DNA from: JBKPNZ01 sp046732895
Lineage (GTDB): Bacteria; Actinomycetota; Thermoleophilia; Solirubrobacterales; 70-9
Assembly (NCBI GenBank): GCA_046732895.1
Contig: JBKPNZ010000024.1
Span: 10,421-74,420, forward strand
Length of the DNA: 64,000 nucleotides
Direction of reading: 5' to 3'
Made by a program: the position numbers and the translations under genes. The notes beneath the pieces are model-generated. The model was given only the letters and a program-made list of their open reading frames with translations, did no database searches and was not told where the DNA came from. Shown here in pieces: positions 41,890-51,222 of the stretch. Position 1 is the stretch's first letter; every line of letters begins with the position of its first letter.

Positions 41890-42861
41890 ATGGCCGTTGC
41901 CGTCCGATCCGATACCGATGGCGGAGTCGAGCCGCGCTTCGAGGCGCTCGTGCTCGACTTCCTGGCGCATCTGGAGTTCGAGCGTGGGCTCGCACGGAAC
42001 ACGCTCGACGCCTATCGAACGGATCTTCTCCAGTACGGAACGTTCCTGAGCGCCCGCGGGCGCGGGGCCACTGAGGCGGATCGCGGCGACGTCGCCGACT
42101 TCCTCGCCGACCTGGCGACGGGCCATCCCGGGGAGAACGGGGACGCGCGCCCGCCGTGCTCGCCGGCGACGATCAGCCGCAAGACGGCGGCGCTGCGGAG
42201 CTTCTATCGCCACCTGCGCCGCGAGGAGCTGGTGTCCGAGGACCCGACCGCGAGCGTCAGCCCTCCGGCGAAGAGCCGCAAGCTGCCACAGGTCCTGAGC
42301 TACGCGGAGGTCAAGCTCCTCCTTGACAGCGCGAACGGCGCTGATCCGATCGCTCTGCGCGACCGCGCGCTGCTCGAGGTGATGTACGGATGCGGCCTGC
42401 GGGCGTCGGAGGCGGTCGGCCTCGAGGTGACCGAGATCGATCTGCGCCGCGGGTTCGTCCGGCCGCACGGGAAGGGGTCCAAGGAGCGGATCGTGCCGAT
42501 CGGGCGCGAGGCGTCCGCGGCCGTCACGCGTTACCTGCGGGCCGGTCGTCCCGAGCTCGTGGGGTCGCGGCCCGAGGGCAAGCTCTTCGTCAACTTCCGC
42601 GGCGGCTCACTGACCCGCCAGGGCCTCTACAAGATCATTCAGCGCCACGCGGCCGAGGTCGGTCTTGCCGGCCGGATGAGCCCACACACCCTGCGCCACA
42701 GCTTCGCGACGCACCTGCTCTCGGGCGGATGCGACCTGCGCTCGGTCCAGGAGATGCTCGGCCACGCCGACGTCGCGACGACGCAGCTCTACACGCATCT
42801 GTCCGGAGAGCGCATCAAGGAGGTCTACTTCAAGGCCCACCCGCGAGCCGTCGCGGACTAG
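41890..42861 (+). CDS. xerD: Tyrosine recombinase XerD
   Basis: This recombinase resolves chromosome dimers at dif with XerC. The 323-residue protein has the N-terminal SAM-like core-binding domain (about 15-125) and the catalytic domain with all active residues: Arg171, Lys195, His266, Arg269, His292 and Tyr301. It also has the XerD-like ending ERIKEVYFKAHPRA. The location near pyrG and NUDIX is the usual site of the housekeeping xerD, so it is not a phage integrase. ATG 41890 adds a 15-residue tail before the first helix. Confidence 0.95.
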   Translation: MAVAVRSDTDGGVEPRFEALVLDFLAHLEFERGLARNTLDAYRTDLLQYGTFLSARGRGATEADRGDVADFLADLATGHPGENGDARPPCSPATISRKTAALRSFYRHLRREELVSEDPTASVSPPAKSRKLPQVLSYAEVKLLLDSANGADPIALRDRALLEVMYGCGLRASEAVGLEVTEIDLRRGFVRPHGKGSKERIVPIGREASAAVTRYLRAGRPELVGSRPEGKLFVNFRGGSLTRQGLYKIIQRHAAEVGLAGRMSPHTLRHSFATHLLSGGCDLRSVQEMLGHADVATTQLYTHLSGERIKEVYFKAHPRAVAD

Positions 42862-42887
42862 GCGCTCAGTCCGGCTAACGTCCTTAC

Positions 42888-43829
42888 ATGCCTGAATTGC
42901 CGGAGGTCGAGACCGTCCGGCGGCAGTTGGAGCCGAAGGTCGTCGGCCGCCGGGTCGAGTCGGCCGAAGTGCTCGATGAGCGGTGGACGCGGCCGCGCTC
43001 GCCGCGTGAGCTCGAGCGGGCGGTGGCCGGCCGGCGGATCGAGGCGGTTGACCGGCGCGGGAAGTATCTGCTCGTGCGGCTGGAAGGGGATCACACCCTT
43101 GTCATGCATCTGCGGATGACGGGGAATCTGCTCCTTCGCCCAGCGGATGCGAGCGGCGAGTCCACCGTCGATCTGATGGAGGCACGGCTCGGCGGCCCCA
43201 GGTTGTATGAGTCGCATCCCGACGCACGTTTCCTGCGAGCGGTGATTCGGCTCGATGACGGCTCCGAGGTGTGGTTCACGGATGCGCGCCGCTTCGGGCA
43301 CGCCGAAGTGCTGACGGGGGATGAGTTGGAGCCGTATTTTGCGGCGCGCCTTGGGCTCGAGCCGCTCTCCGACGAGCTCACGCCGCAGGCGCTGTGCCGG
43401 GTTGCGGCGCGCCGGACCGCACCCCTCAAGTCGTTCCTGCTCAATCAGGCGGGAATCGCCGGGATCGGGAACATCTACGCCGACGAGGCGTTGTGGCGAG
43501 CCCGGCTGCATCCGCTCTCGCCCGCTGGGTCGATGCGACCAGAGCACTGCGAGGACCTGTGCGAGGGAATCGTGGAGGCGCTCGAAGCGGGCCTTGCGCA
43601 CGGAGGCTCCTCGATCGACGACTACCGCGATGCCCGTGGCGCGCGCGGGTCCATGCAGGATGAGTTCCTGGTGCACACGCGAGAGGGCGAGCCGTGCGTG
43701 CGTTGTGGCGAGACGATCCGGCGGATCGTCGTGGGCGGGCGCTCGACCTATTTCTGCCCGGGCTGCCAGAAGCGCCTGCGCCGCCGCCGCAGGCGCACTC
43801 AGCGGCGCAGGGCCGCGAGCTCGGCGTGA
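42888..43829 (+). CDS. mutM: Formamidopyrimidine-DNA glycosylase
   Basis: Fpg/MutM removes 8-oxoguanine and related oxidised purines and cuts the strand. The 313-residue protein begins MPELPEVETVRR, so that after Met removal the Pro and Glu become the catalytic Pro1/Glu2. It has the helix-two-turn-helix IGNIYADEALWRARLHP and the zinc finger Cys270, Cys273, Cys290, Cys293 (CVRCGETIRR to FCPGC). About 20 extra basic residues follow the zinc finger. The stop overlaps the next gene in GTGA. Confidence 0.96.
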   Translation: MPELPEVETVRRQLEPKVVGRRVESAEVLDERWTRPRSPRELERAVAGRRIEAVDRRGKYLLVRLEGDHTLVMHLRMTGNLLLRPADASGESTVDLMEARLGGPRLYESHPDARFLRAVIRLDDGSEVWFTDARRFGHAEVLTGDELEPYFAARLGLEPLSDELTPQALCRVAARRTAPLKSFLLNQAGIAGIGNIYADEALWRARLHPLSPAGSMRPEHCEDLCEGIVEALEAGLAHGGSSIDDYRDARGARGSMQDEFLVHTREGEPCVRCGETIRRIVVGGRSTYFCPGCQKRLRRRRRRTQRRRAASSA

Positions 43830-44755
43830 GCGAGGCGCTCGCCCCACCGGAGGGGTTCGGCATCGGTCACTGGACCGAGGCCGAGGGCGCGACCGGGTGC
43901 ACCGTGGTGATCGCGCCTCCGGGCACGCAAGCGGGTGTGGACGTTCGCGGCGGTGGGCCGGGCACCCGCGAGACCGACGTGATCGGGCCGCTGGCGGGGA
44001 CGGCGGAGGTGACGGCGGTGATGCTCGCCGGCGGGAGCGCGTACGGCCTGGCCGCCGCGGACGGTGCGATGCGCTGGCTGGAGGAGCATGGGCGCGGCTA
44101 CCAGACGCCCGGTGGGCTGGTGCCGATCGTGCCCGCGGCGGTCATCTACGACCTGGTTGAGGGAGATCCGTCCTCGCGCCCCGATCATGAGTCGGGGAGA
44201 GCCGCCTGTGAAGCGGCGGCGCCTGCGGTACCCGAGCGGGGAAGGATCGGTGCCGGATCCGGTGCCGCGGTCGGGAAGATCCTGGGGCGCGCGCGTGCGA
44301 CGCCTGCGGGCGTCGGCTACGCGGCGGCGCGTGCGGGCCGGGGAGAGCTCGTCGCCGCGGTCGCGGTGGTGAATGCCTTTGGGGACGTGATCGGCGCGGA
44401 TGGTGAGGTGCTCGCTGGGCCGCGCGGTGATGACGGCAGCCTCGCGCGCACCGCGGAGCTGATCGCCGACATGAAGGCGCCGCCCGAATGGGCGGCGCTG
44501 GAGGAGCGCAACACGACCCTCGTCTGCCTGATGACCGATGCCGCCCTCGACAAGCCGTCGTGCACCCGGGTCGCGCGCATGGCCAGCGGCGGAGTGGCGC
44601 GGGCGGTCGACCCCGTGTTCTCGGACGTCGACGGCGATGTCGTCTTCTGCCTTGCCTCCGGCGGGCCTGCGCGCGATCGCTTCGCGACGACGGCGGTGGG
44701 GGCGCTCGCGGCGACCGTGACGGCCGCCGCGATCCGCGATGCCGTCAGCCGATAG
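43826..44755 (+). CDS. P1 (S58) family peptidase, DmpA-like
   Basis: A 309-residue N-terminal-nucleophile hydrolase of the DmpA/BapA family, which self-cleave to form an active aminopeptidase. The likely autoprocessing site is Asn229-Thr230 in RNTTLVCLMTDA, giving Thr230 as the nucleophile in place of Ser. The upstream segments AVMLAGGSAYGLAAADG and GRIGAGSGAAVGK match the family core. The preferred substrate, D- or beta-aminoacyl peptides, cannot be told from the sequence. GTG 43826 overlaps the mutM stop. Confidence 0.9.
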   Translation: MSEALAPPEGFGIGHWTEAEGATGCTVVIAPPGTQAGVDVRGGGPGTRETDVIGPLAGTAEVTAVMLAGGSAYGLAAADGAMRWLEEHGRGYQTPGGLVPIVPAAVIYDLVEGDPSSRPDHESGRAACEAAAPAVPERGRIGAGSGAAVGKILGRARATPAGVGYAAARAGRGELVAAVAVVNAFGDVIGADGEVLAGPRGDDGSLARTAELIADMKAPPEWAALEERNTTLVCLMTDAALDKPSCTRVARMASGGVARAVDPVFSDVDGDVVFCLASGGPARDRFATTAVGALAATVTAAAIRDAVSR

Positions 44756-44811
44756 CCGGCCGTTCGTCCACATGGGAGCCGTCCGGTTCCGAGTTCATCC
44801 TCTCGGTCCCC

Positions 44812-45567
44812 ATGCCCGGCGCTTATAAGACAGAGGCGGTGGTCCTGCGGTCCATCCGCTACGGCGAGGCCGATCGCGTGCTGCACCTCTACAGCGCCCA
44901 TCGCGGTCGCGTGAGCGCGATCGCGAAGGGCGCGCGGCGGCCGCGCTCGCGCTTCGGGGGAAGGCTGGAGCCGTTCTTCCGCCTGGATCTAGTGCTCTAC
45001 GAGGGCAGGGGGGAGCTGGCGACGGTGACCGCCGCCCACACCGTCGACGGACACGCGGCGCTGCGCGCGAGCGGTCCCGCGCTCGGGGCGGCGGCGCGTG
45101 CCTGCGACGCCGTGCTGCGCCTGCTCGACGAGGCACAGCCGAATCCCGCCGCCTACAACCTGCTGTGCCGCTATCTGGCGCTGCTGGACGAGGGTGAGCC
45201 AGGGAGTGGGCGCCATCCGGCCTCGCTCGAGGTCGATGGCGCCGCCGGAATGGCGACCGCGCTGGCGTTCCGGCTCAAACTGGCGCTGGCGGCGGGGTTC
45301 TCGCCGGAGCTCTCCTCATGCGCACGGTGCGGCGAGGTCGATGACCTCCGCGGGTTCTCGGGCGCTGCGGGTGGGGTCGTGTGCGGGGCGTGCGAGCGGG
45401 GAGGGTTCGAGCTCACACGCGACGCCCACGCGTTCATGGTCGAGGCGCTGGGACGCCCCCTTGCGGATGCGCCCAGCGCGTCGCCGCGCGATCTGCGGCA
45501 GGTGGAGCGGGCGCTCGGCGAGACGCTCGAGCACCATGCGCACGTGCAGCTGCGCGCAGCCGCCTGA
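44812..45567 (+). CDS. recO: DNA repair protein RecO
   Basis: RecO works with RecF/RecR to load RecA on SSB-covered gaps. The 251-residue protein has the N-terminal OB fold (YKTEAVVLRSIRYGEADRVLHLYS), a helical middle, and a C-terminal zinc finger made by CARCG and CGAC. This is the usual four-Cys form. The length is normal. It starts at ATG 44812 with a 57-bp gap after the peptidase gene. The following gene is convergent and disrupted. Confidence 0.93.
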   Translation: MPGAYKTEAVVLRSIRYGEADRVLHLYSAHRGRVSAIAKGARRPRSRFGGRLEPFFRLDLVLYEGRGELATVTAAHTVDGHAALRASGPALGAAARACDAVLRLLDEAQPNPAAYNLLCRYLALLDEGEPGSGRHPASLEVDGAAGMATALAFRLKLALAAGFSPELSSCARCGEVDDLRGFSGAAGGVVCGACERGGFELTRDAHAFMVEALGRPLADAPSASPRDLRQVERALGETLEHHAHVQLRAAA

Positions 45568-45598
45568 GAAGCTGCCCGTTCATCGCCACCGGGACGGT

Positions 45599-46377
45599 TC
45601 ACTTGCCCGGCCGATAGAGGCGCTCGGTGATACGCAGTTGAACGGCGCGAGGCGAAGGGCGCGTGGCGCGGAGGAACCAGCGGATCGTGCGGCCGGGAAC
45701 GATCGAGCGGCGGCCGCGATCGAAGGCGGCGAGGGACTCCGCCACGACCTGCGACGCGGGAATCTTACCGGGCACGAAGCCCGCCTCGTCGGGGTTCTCG
45801 TAGCCGGCGACGGCTTGCCACTCGGTCGGAACGGGACCGGGATTCACGGTTAGGACGCGCACGCCGCTGCCGCGCATCTCCTCCGAAAGGGCTTCGCCGA
45901 AGCTCAGGGCGAAGGCCTTGCCCGCCGCATAGACCGCCTGGTAGGGATGGGTTGCATGCCAGCGCTGGAGGCGACGATGATCACGCCGCCGCGGGCGCGC
46001 TCGACCATCTGGGGGAGGAAGGCGTGGGTGAGGGTGATGACCGCCTCGCAGTTCAGGCGGATCTCCTCCGCTTCGCGCGCAGGGTTCTGCTCGAGGAAGC
46101 GGCCGTAGGTGCCGAAGCCGGCGTTGTTCACGAGGAGCTCGACATCCAGGCCGAGCTCGGCGATGCGTTTCGGCAGGCTGGGGGCGTCGGTCGCGAGGTC
46201 GCAGGCGATGACGTGTGCGTCGGTTGGCAACTCATCGGCGAGTGCCTCGAGCCGGTCGGTGCGCCGGGCCACCAGGATGAGCTCGTGGCTGCGCGCCGAG
46301 AGCTGGCGGGCGAATTCCGCGCCGATGCCGGAGGATGCGCCTGTGACGAGTGCCGCCGGACGGGGAGATTCGGGCAT
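45599..46377 (-). pseudogene. Short-chain dehydrogenase broken by a frameshift
   Basis: The N-terminal part (from ATG 46377) carries the SDR glycine motif TGASSGIG and LLVNNAGFG, and ends after VASSAGMQPIP when it shifts frame. The missing catalytic YQAVYAAGK segment and the following FALSFGEALSEE lie in another frame near 45950. The C-terminal part follows from 45877 (MRGSGVRVLTVNPGPVPTEW). One base lost in the C run around 45944-45950 (minus strand reads CCCATCCCTACC) explains the break. Either a real pseudogene or a sequencing error; the remainder looks intact. Confidence 0.82.
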
Positions 46378-46417
46378 GGGCTCAGCCTATGCTCTCTCGG
46401 AGGTGTCGAGGACCGAG

Positions 46418-47440
46418 ATGAAGCCGCCGAGTGCCGCCGCCAGGTCGCTGGAGGAGAGGGTGCGCGCATGGGAGGCGGAGTACCTGTGGGACCTCGCGAC
46501 CCGCTCGTATCCGGCGGTGCGGCGTGAGCCCGAGGAGGACAGCCCGGTGCGCACGCCGTTCCAGCGCGATCGCGACCGGATCGTGCACTCGAAGGCGTTC
46601 CGGCGGCTGAAGCACAAGACGCAGGTGTTCATCGCGCCGGAGGGAGACCACTACCGCACCCGCCTCACCCACACGCTCGAGACGTGCGGGATCGCGCGTA
46701 CGGTGGCGCGGGCGCTGGGACTGAACGAGGATTTGACCGAGGCGATCGGGTTGGGGCACGACCTGGGGCATCCGCCGTTTGGGCATATCGGCGAGGAGGC
46801 GCTTGACAAGGCGCTGCAGGAGCACGGCGCCCGGCGGTTCAAGCACAACGTGCACTCGCTGCGGGTGGTGGACGTGCTGGAGCGAGACGGCGTGGGATTG
46901 AACCTGACGGAGGTGGTTCGTGACGGGATCCTGAATCACACCGGGCCGGAGAAGCCGGCGACGCTGGAGGGGCGCATCGTGAGGCTGGTGGATCGGGTGG
47001 CGTACATCAACCATGACCTCGACGACGCGCTGCGGGCGGGGATCCTGACGGCCGATGATCTGCCCGCGGCGGAGATCGAGCTGCTCGGTGAGACGGGCTC
47101 GCGGAGGATCGACACGCTTGTGCGCGACATCGTCGAGCGCTCGGGCGATGCGCGCGATATCGCGCAGAGTGAGGAGGTCGGCGGCGCGATGCTGCGCCTG
47201 CGGAGGTTCATGTTCGAGCGGGTGTACCTGGCGCCCGAGGCGCGCTCGGAGCACGAGCGGGTGCAGAGGACGGTGCGCGGGCTCTTCGACCACTACATGG
47301 ACGAGCCCGATGAGGTGCCGGGTGATGCGCCGGCGGCCGACGATCTGCAGCGGGTGACCGATTGGATTGCGGGGATGACGGATCGCTTCTGCATCGCGAC
47401 GTTCAGGCGCCTGGCGCTCCCGGAGGAGTCGCGCCTGTGA
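46418..47440 (+). CDS. dgt: Deoxyguanosinetriphosphate triphosphohydrolase-like protein
   Basis: An HD-domain dNTP triphosphohydrolase that lowers dNTP levels. The 340-residue protein has the family N-terminus RTPFQRDRDRIVHSKAFRRL, the first His in RLTHTLETCG, the HD pair in GLGHDLGHPPFGH, and the later NHDLDDALRAG Asp. The Dgt-dnaG order is common in actinobacteria. The ATG at 46418 is chosen because upstream frames lie inside the disrupted SDR gene. The stop overlaps dnaG by GTGA. Substrate preference among dNTPs is unknown. Confidence 0.92.
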   Translation: MKPPSAAARSLEERVRAWEAEYLWDLATRSYPAVRREPEEDSPVRTPFQRDRDRIVHSKAFRRLKHKTQVFIAPEGDHYRTRLTHTLETCGIARTVARALGLNEDLTEAIGLGHDLGHPPFGHIGEEALDKALQEHGARRFKHNVHSLRVVDVLERDGVGLNLTEVVRDGILNHTGPEKPATLEGRIVRLVDRVAYINHDLDDALRAGILTADDLPAAEIELLGETGSRRIDTLVRDIVERSGDARDIAQSEEVGGAMLRLRRFMFERVYLAPEARSEHERVQRTVRGLFDHYMDEPDEVPGDAPAADDLQRVTDWIAGMTDRFCIATFRRLALPEESRL

Positions 47441-49236
47441 GCCGGTTCACGAATGCATCGATCGAGCGGGTGCGTGACTCGGTGGACTTCGTGGAGGTGG
47501 TCTCCGCCTACACGGATCTGAAGCGGGCGGGGGAGAGGTACAGCGGCCTGTGCCCGTTCCACGAGGAGAGGACGCCGAGCTTCTCGCTCGACCCGCGGGA
47601 CAAGCTCTACTACTGCTTCGGGTGCGAGGCGCATGGGGACGTCTTCACGTTCGTTCAGGAGAAGGAGGGGCTGGCGTTCGGCGACGCGGTGGAGGCGCTG
47701 GCGGAGCGATATGGGGTGGAGGTGGAGCGCGAGAGCGAGGACCCCAAGGCGGAGGAGGCGCGCCGGCGGCGGGCGCGCCTGGGGGAGGTGCTGGAGCGGA
47801 CCGCGGGCTTCTACGCGAGCTTCCTGTGGGAGGCGGAGGAGGCGCGAAAGGCGCGTGCGTATCTCGCCGGGAGGGGGCTGAAGGAGGAGGTTCTGCGGGA
47901 GTTCGGTGTCGGATATGCGCCGAGCGCATGGGACACGGTCGTGAAGCGGGGGCAGTCGGCGGGGTACTCGCTGCAGGAGCTGGCGGCGGCGGGGTTGGTG
48001 CAGAAGGGGCAGAAGGGGCCGGGGTTCTATGACCGCTTTCGCGCGCGGATCACGTTTCCGGTGCGCGATGGAAGGGGGCGGGTGCAGGGGTTCGGTGCGC
48101 GCGCGTCGCGGGATGGGCAGAAGCCGAAGTATCTGAACTCGCCCGAGGGAGAGCTGTACCGGAAGAAGCGGACCCTCTACGGGATCGATGTGGCGCGCCC
48201 CGCGATCGCGAAGGCGGGAAGGGCTGTCGTCGTGGAGGGGTACACCGATGTGCTCGCCGCGCATCAGGCGGGGGTGCGGGAGGTGGTGGCGGTGATGGGA
48301 ACGGCGATCACGCCCGAGCAGGTGCAGTTGCTGGCGGCGCACGCCGAGGAGGTGGTGTTGGCGCTTGATGCCGACCGTGCGGGGATGGAGGCGATGCTGC
48401 GGGCGCAGAGGGTTGCGAAGGGGAAGCGGGTGCGGTTGCGTGTGGCCGCAATGGAGGCGGGGAGGGATCCGGCGGATGTCCTTGCCGGTGAGGGGGCCAA
48501 GGCGGGTGCGGCGACCGCATTCCGGGAGGCGATCGACGCGGCGGACGACCTGCCCGTGTTCCACGTGCGGATGCTGCTCGACGATGCGGATTTGAGCTCG
48601 CCGCAGGGGAGGGATCGGGCGCTCGACGAGGTGGTGCCGGTGCTCGTGGAGATGCCGGACTCGATTACGCGGGAGGAGCTGGTGAGTGAGGTGGCGGACC
48701 GGCTCGACGCGGACCTCGAGCTCGTGGGGCGCCGGCTTGCGGCGGGAGGGAGGAGAGGTCGTGCCGCGCAGGTGCGGGCGGTGCCGCGGGATGCGGAGCC
48801 GGCGCAGAAGAGTGAGCCGGCGCCTCCGCGGGCGTTGAGTTCCAGGGAGAGGCGGGAGCGGGCGCTGCTGGCGATGTGCATCGCCTCGCCCACGGATGGG
48901 AGGGAGTTCCTGGAGAAGCTGACGCCGGGGCATCTGTCCTCGCCGCTCATGGTGCGCACGCGCGACTGGCTGCGGGAGCACCTCGATGAGCCGACGCGCG
49001 GGCTGCCGCGCGACGATGAGGAGCTGGTCTCGGCGGTGACGTGGCTGGCGGCGCGCTCGGAGCGGGAGCCGGCGAGTCACGAGGCGATGGACATGAACTT
49101 CCAGCAGCTCGAGCTGGCGAAGCTGGAGCACGAGATCGAGTCGGCGTCGCGGGACGGGGGCACGGTGCTGGTGGATCTGCAGCGCCGCCGTGGCGAGCTG
49201 ACGGAGCGGATCGCCCGCTGGGAACCGGTGGACTAA
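47437..49236 (+). CDS. dnaG: DNA primase
   Basis: DnaG makes RNA primers for replication. The 599-residue protein has the N-terminal zinc-binding domain (Cys39, His42, Cys60, Cys63) with CPFHEERTPSF. The TOPRIM catalytic domain follows, with Glu near 268 in VVEGYTDVLA and the DxD in LALDADRAG (about 309-316), and a C-terminal helicase-binding region. Length is normal. GTG 47437 overlaps dgt, giving MSRFTNASIERVRDSVDFVEVV. Codon use in the middle is unusually purine-rich (many GAG/GCG/GGG) and makes long spurious open frames on both strands. Confidence 0.96.
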   Translation: MSRFTNASIERVRDSVDFVEVVSAYTDLKRAGERYSGLCPFHEERTPSFSLDPRDKLYYCFGCEAHGDVFTFVQEKEGLAFGDAVEALAERYGVEVERESEDPKAEEARRRRARLGEVLERTAGFYASFLWEAEEARKARAYLAGRGLKEEVLREFGVGYAPSAWDTVVKRGQSAGYSLQELAAAGLVQKGQKGPGFYDRFRARITFPVRDGRGRVQGFGARASRDGQKPKYLNSPEGELYRKKRTLYGIDVARPAIAKAGRAVVVEGYTDVLAAHQAGVREVVAVMGTAITPEQVQLLAAHAEEVVLALDADRAGMEAMLRAQRVAKGKRVRLRVAAMEAGRDPADVLAGEGAKAGAATAFREAIDAADDLPVFHVRMLLDDADLSSPQGRDRALDEVVPVLVEMPDSITREELVSEVADRLDADLELVGRRLAAGGRRGRAAQVRAVPRDAEPAQKSEPAPPRALSSRERRERALLAMCIASPTDGREFLEKLTPGHLSSPLMVRTRDWLREHLDEPTRGLPRDDEELVSAVTWLAARSEREPASHEAMDMNFQQLELAKLEHEIESASRDGGTVLVDLQRRRGELTERIARWEPVD

Positions 49237-49290
49237 GGGCTTGGCGCACCGAGGCGGCGTCACCGGCCCGCGCCATCGCTTCGAATTCAG

Positions 49291-49361
49291 CTCCCCCGGG
49301 TGGATTCGAACCACCAAGACTTGATTAACAGTCAAGCATGTTGCCGTTACATCACGGGGGA
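49291..49361 (-). tRNA. tRNA-Asn(GTT)
   Basis: A cloverleaf on the minus strand: acceptor TCCCCCG paired with CGGGGGA, D arm ATGT/ACAT, anticodon stem CTTGA/TCAAG with loop CTGTTAA (anticodon GTT, T33 present), and T arm GTGGT/ACCAC around TTCGAAT. The discriminator base is G, as expected for tRNA-Asn. CCA is not encoded. It lies between dnaG and a glycosyltransferase gene. Compare the odd tRNA-Lys-like gene at 24191. Confidence 0.95.
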
Positions 49362-49420
49362 TCTTGCGGGCGCCTTCCGGCACACGCGGGGGCAATTCTA
49401 GGACGGGCTCCCGGCCCCTG

Positions 49421-50608
49421 CTAACGGGCCGCGAACGCCTCTACGAGCTCCGCTCCTGCCGCCGCTCCGTCCTGCGCCCGCGACCACGCCGCGATCTCGC
49501 CTGCCCGCCGCCTGAACCTTCCCTCCGCCAGCACCCGCCGCACCACCGCACGCACCGTCCGCGGCGTCGTCAACCGCCACGGCACCGTCAAGCCCGCACC
49601 CGCCCACGCCACCCGCGCGCCGTTCTCCGCCATGTCCCCAACCGCCGGGCAGCACACCACCGGCACCCCCTCACCCAGCGCCCGGCACACCGTCCCATGC
49701 CCGCCGTGGCACACCACCACGCCCGCCAGGGACATCACCTGCGAATACGAGAGCCACTCGACCACCACCGCATTCCCCGGCGCCTCCGGCAACGGCTCCC
49801 CGGGCCGATTCGTCGTCGCCAGCACCCTCACCGGCTCCTCCGCCAACCCCTCCAGCGCCGCCCTCACCAACCTCCCATCCGGGTCCTGTGCGGTGCTCGG
49901 CGCCACCACCACCAACGGCCCGTCACCCTCCGGCAGCTCCACCTCCTCATACGGCACCTCAAACGTCATCGGCCCCACCACCCGCACCCACTCCGGCCAG
50001 ACTCGCGGGTACTCCAGCTGCGGAAACGTCCCGACAAGGCACAGCTTCCGGCTGATCCCGCCATGGAACTCCTCCACCGGCCCCAACCCCACCTGCGCCC
50101 GCGTCTGGTTCAACTCATCCCGCCCCCTCCGTAACCCCGCCGTCAGAACCGGCAGCGCACCTCTCCACAACGCGCGTCCCACCCCGGTCCGCGGCGGCTG
50201 CGCACCCACCGCGAAGAACGGCATCCCCGCCTCATGCACCGGATACACATGCGGCACCAGCGTCACGCGCCTCACTCCGACCATCTCCGCCGCCAGTGCC
50301 GGCGCCAGCGTGAGGATGTCGCTCACCACCACGTCCGGCCTCCACTCCTCGAGCATCGGCACGAGCGCCCGCGCCGCATCCCCGGCGCTCGCCCCCTCAC
50401 TCCCGGGCGGGGGAGGCGGAAACGTCCTGTACTCCTCCGCGGCCGTGAACCCCAATCCCTCACCCTCAACGGCCTCCCGCCAGCGCTCCCACGTCTCCAC
50501 CAGCACCTCATGCCGACGCGCCCTCAACGCGCGCGCGAGCGCGATCGCCGGGAACGCGTGCCCCGCATCCCCAAAGGCCGCCACCACTGCCCGCAGGCTC
50601 CTACTCAC
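49421..50608 (-). CDS. GT-B glycosyltransferase of the MGT/UGT type
   Basis: A protein of about 395 residues with the GT1 fold. The N-terminal domain begins LRAVVAAFGDAGHAFPAIALARAL, and the C-terminal nucleotide-sugar domain has the signature WLSYSQVMSLAGVVVCHGGHGTVCRAL and GVPVVCCPAVGDMAENGARV, each shorter than in plant UGTs. Such macrolide-type glycosyltransferases decorate natural products or lipids. No biosynthetic cluster is seen, so the acceptor is unknown. I chose GTG 50608 (MSRSLRAVVAAF) because the family domain starts right after it; ATG 50647 is an alternative. Confidence 0.85.
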   Translation of the reverse strand: MSRSLRAVVAAFGDAGHAFPAIALARALRARRHEVLVETWERWREAVEGEGLGFTAAEEYRTFPPPPPGSEGASAGDAARALVPMLEEWRPDVVVSDILTLAPALAAEMVGVRRVTLVPHVYPVHEAGMPFFAVGAQPPRTGVGRALWRGALPVLTAGLRRGRDELNQTRAQVGLGPVEEFHGGISRKLCLVGTFPQLEYPRVWPEWVRVVGPMTFEVPYEEVELPEGDGPLVVVAPSTAQDPDGRLVRAALEGLAEEPVRVLATTNRPGEPLPEAPGNAVVVEWLSYSQVMSLAGVVVCHGGHGTVCRALGEGVPVVCCPAVGDMAENGARVAWAGAGLTVPWRLTTPRTVRAVVRRVLAEGRFRRRAGEIAAWSRAQDGAAAGAELVEAFAAR

Positions 50609-50687
50609 CCCGCGCTGCTGCAACTTCCCGTTCCGCCACATGCACACCTTGGCGCACCCAAACCCAAGGCGCTATCCCTTCGGGCCG

Positions 50688-51209
50688 ATGGCGTACCGCA
50701 TCCGCAACCCCGCCGCCCGCCTGCGCTCCACCGTCGACGCACTCCCGCGCCGCACTCGCATCGCCATGCTTCGGGGCATCGAACAGAACCGCATCGTCGT
50801 CGGTGCCTACGCGGATCCTCGCAGCGGCGGCATCTGCCCAATGCTCGCCGCGCACCGCTCCGGCGGCCGCACAAGCGTCGCCTCCTTCGCCCGCGCCTGG
50901 GACGCCTTCACCGGCGCCAAGCGCCCGCGCCTCGCCACCCGCCGTGAGATCCGCGCCCTGCGCACGTACCTCGAGATGAGCCTGCTCCGGGAGGACGACG
51001 ACGGCACCCCGATCACCGAGCTCGCCGCGGAGATCCGCGCCGAGCGCGCCTCCATGCCGCAGCCACCGGCCCTTCCCGAGCCGGAGGCGGGGAAGATCCG
51101 CATCCGCCGCCGCAAGAAGGGCACCGATCTGTTCGCCGCCGCCGAGGCCGAGCTCTCCGCCGAGCGCGCCACAGAGCTCCTCGGGGCCCCTGCCGCGCAC
51201 CGCGGCTAG
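50688..51209 (+). CDS. Hypothetical protein, Arg-rich, DNA-binding-like composition
   Basis: A 173-residue protein with a strongly basic N-terminal half (MAYRIRNPAARLRSTVDALPRRTRIAMLRGIEQNR, shown here in pieces only). A helical segment RREIRALRTYLEMSLL and a basic patch KIRIRRRKKGTDLF follow. I recognise no family. The ATG at 50688 is preferred because it gives a compact product, while the longer open frame runs back through the divergent glycosyltransferase gene. Coding is likely from its codon pattern, but function is open. Confidence 0.6.
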   Translation: MAYRIRNPAARLRSTVDALPRRTRIAMLRGIEQNRIVVGAYADPRSGGICPMLAAHRSGGRTSVASFARAWDAFTGAKRPRLATRREIRALRTYLEMSLLREDDDGTPITELAAEIRAERASMPQPPALPEPEAGKIRIRRRKKGTDLFAAAEAELSAERATELLGAPAAHRG

Positions 51210-51222
51210 CTGCCATCCGTCC

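Noticed and set aside
47550..48032. Gly/Ala/Arg-rich plus-strand frame inside dnaG
   Set aside because: Consequence of the purine-rich codon use of dnaG; repetitive Gly-Gly translation.
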